A stretch of DNA of 14,264 nucleotides from Promethearchaeota archaeon (lineage in GTDB: Archaea > Asgardarchaeota > Lokiarchaeia > Sigynarchaeales > SOKP01): assembly GCA_016839845.1 (NCBI GenBank), contig JAEOTL010000383.1, positions 1-14,264 of the forward strand, given 5' to 3'. The position numbers and the translations under genes were made by a program. Under the pieces are notes generated by a model. That model was given only the letters and a program-made list of their open reading frames with translations, did no database searches and was not told the DNA's origin. Of the stretch, positions 13,594-14,264 are shown in pieces (position 1 is the first letter of the stretch; every line of letters begins with the position of its first letter).

Positions 13594-14142
13594 CTAAGAT
13601 TCAAATTCTTTTCTTTTTATTATGGAAGCAATACCAAAAATTGAATTCCAAATAATAACAGAAAACAATAAAGTCCATTTTATAAGCGCAAATATTGAAT
13701 GAAAGATTGCCCAATAATTAGGAAATCCCACCGGATCCGTTAACATTGAGAGAATGAATATATTTTCAATAGCATCGCACAAAGCGGCAATAATCGCTGC
13801 AATCCCCATGACATATCCAATATTTCGAATCATTGAATTAGGTTCAAATCTTCGTGCAACCAAAAGTGATAAACTGAACAGAATCAGCCCATAACCTAAC
13901 ATGAAAATATAATCCAATGATGGTGCGATACGGTATAATTCAATATTTGTCGTAGCGTAATAAGTCTTCATCAAATCCCCACTAAAACTTAGTTGACTGC
14001 TGAATAAATCTGCGGGGTATCCTGATAGATTTGAATAATATTGCATAACAGGAATAACAGCAAAACATAAAACTAACCCAAGTATCAAAAGAATTTTTAA
14101 ACTTTTAGAAGAAGGCCACTGTGAGAATTTTGTAAGAACCAT
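13594..14142 (-). CDS. Small four-helix membrane protein, unknown function
   Basis: This 182-residue protein has hydrophobic helices at roughly 15-36, 77-96, 106-125 and 148-173. A polar loop of about 40 residues follows helix 1 and is probably outside the cell. Notable polar residues at the end of helix 3, CDAIENIFIL (122-131), and a lysine in helix 4, FALIKWTLLF (151-160), recur in a loosely defined group of small bacterial and archaeal membrane proteins. I cannot assign a family name or function. It begins at ATG 14142 and ends in TAG. It is convergent with the MFS gene and appears to be a single-gene unit. A TATA candidate lies at 14181-14188. Confidence 0.75.
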   Translation of the reverse strand: MVLTKFSQWPSSKSLKILLILGLVLCFAVIPVMQYYSNLSGYPADLFSSQLSFSGDLMKTYYATTNIELYRIAPSLDYIFMLGYGLILFSLSLLVARRFEPNSMIRNIGYVMGIAAIIAALCDAIENIFILSMLTDPVGFPNYWAIFHSIFALIKWTLLFSVIIWNSIFGIASIIKRKEFES

Positions 14143-14180
14143 ATTTAATACTAATCTTATTCATTAAAAATGTTGTAGCT

Positions 14181-14188
14181 TATAAAAT
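14181..14188 (-). promoter_or_regulatory. TATA box candidate for the four-helix membrane protein
   Basis: The minus strand reads ATTTTATA, about 40 bp upstream of ATG 14142. Transcription would start near 14158 and give a leader of about 16 bases. This is based on consensus and spacing only. Confidence 0.4.
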
Positions 14189-14264
14189 CCAAATTGGGTG
14201 ATTTATAATTATAAATGAGTTATTTTAAGTTAGAAATAATTTTTTTCTAATTTAGCAATTAGAA

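Noticed and set aside
1..14264. CRISPR arrays, tRNA genes, insertion sequences or integration sites
   Set aside because: I saw no regularly spaced repeats, cloverleaf-like segments, transposase motifs or flanking direct repeats anywhere in the window.

Overview
The window is AT-rich (about one third G+C by eye) and looks archaeal. Genes are densely packed and unspliced. TATA-like boxes rather than -35/-10 pairs precede several starts. Shine-Dalgarno sites are few and short, and T-runs follow several stop codons. A 1239-residue surface protein rich in N-glycosylation sequons carries a cytoplasmic longin-like domain, an architecture typical of Asgard archaea (Lokiarchaeia and relatives). The Asgard assignment is an inference; no rRNA or other marker gene is present.

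Layout. (1) 1-992: the first 48 codons of a probable methyltransferase run off the left edge on the minus strand, diverging from an unrecognised six-helix membrane protein. (2) 1068-4615: a compact plus-strand cluster encodes a SPASM radical SAM enzyme, a sarcosine/dimethylglycine-type methyltransferase, a CofC-like nucleotidyl/glycosyltransferase (TIGR04282 type) and a GT2 glycosyltransferase (TIGR04283 type). The last two are 5 bp apart. These two transferase families are known companions of radical SAM enzymes in arsenosugar-type pathways, but neither ArsM nor ArsS is present, so the product is unknown. This is the best candidate for an undescribed pathway. (3) 4668-8387, minus: the giant membrane-anchored surface protein, convergent with the cluster. 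(4) 8388-8971: a palindrome-rich divergent control region and a TfoX N-terminal-domain protein. (5) 9072-11219, minus: a metallophosphoesterase, preceded by a hairpin terminator, then a DUF6512-like membrane protein overlapping a class I methyltransferase by 14 bp. (6) 11330-11794, minus: a clear STAY-GREEN (SGR, Mg-dechelatase family) homologue, unexpected in an archaeon. (7) 12106-13362: an MFS transporter gene that is full length except for one in-frame TGA at codon 47. (8) 13594-14142, minus: a small four-helix membrane protein of unknown function.

The genes from 4668 rightward do not form an obvious single pathway. The clearest joint function is the 1068-4615 cluster, which would assemble a methylated, glycosylated small molecule. 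The three most rewarding items are that cluster, the archaeal SGR protein, and the TGA-interrupted transporter, which needs to be resolved as nonsense mutation, sequencing error or recoding.
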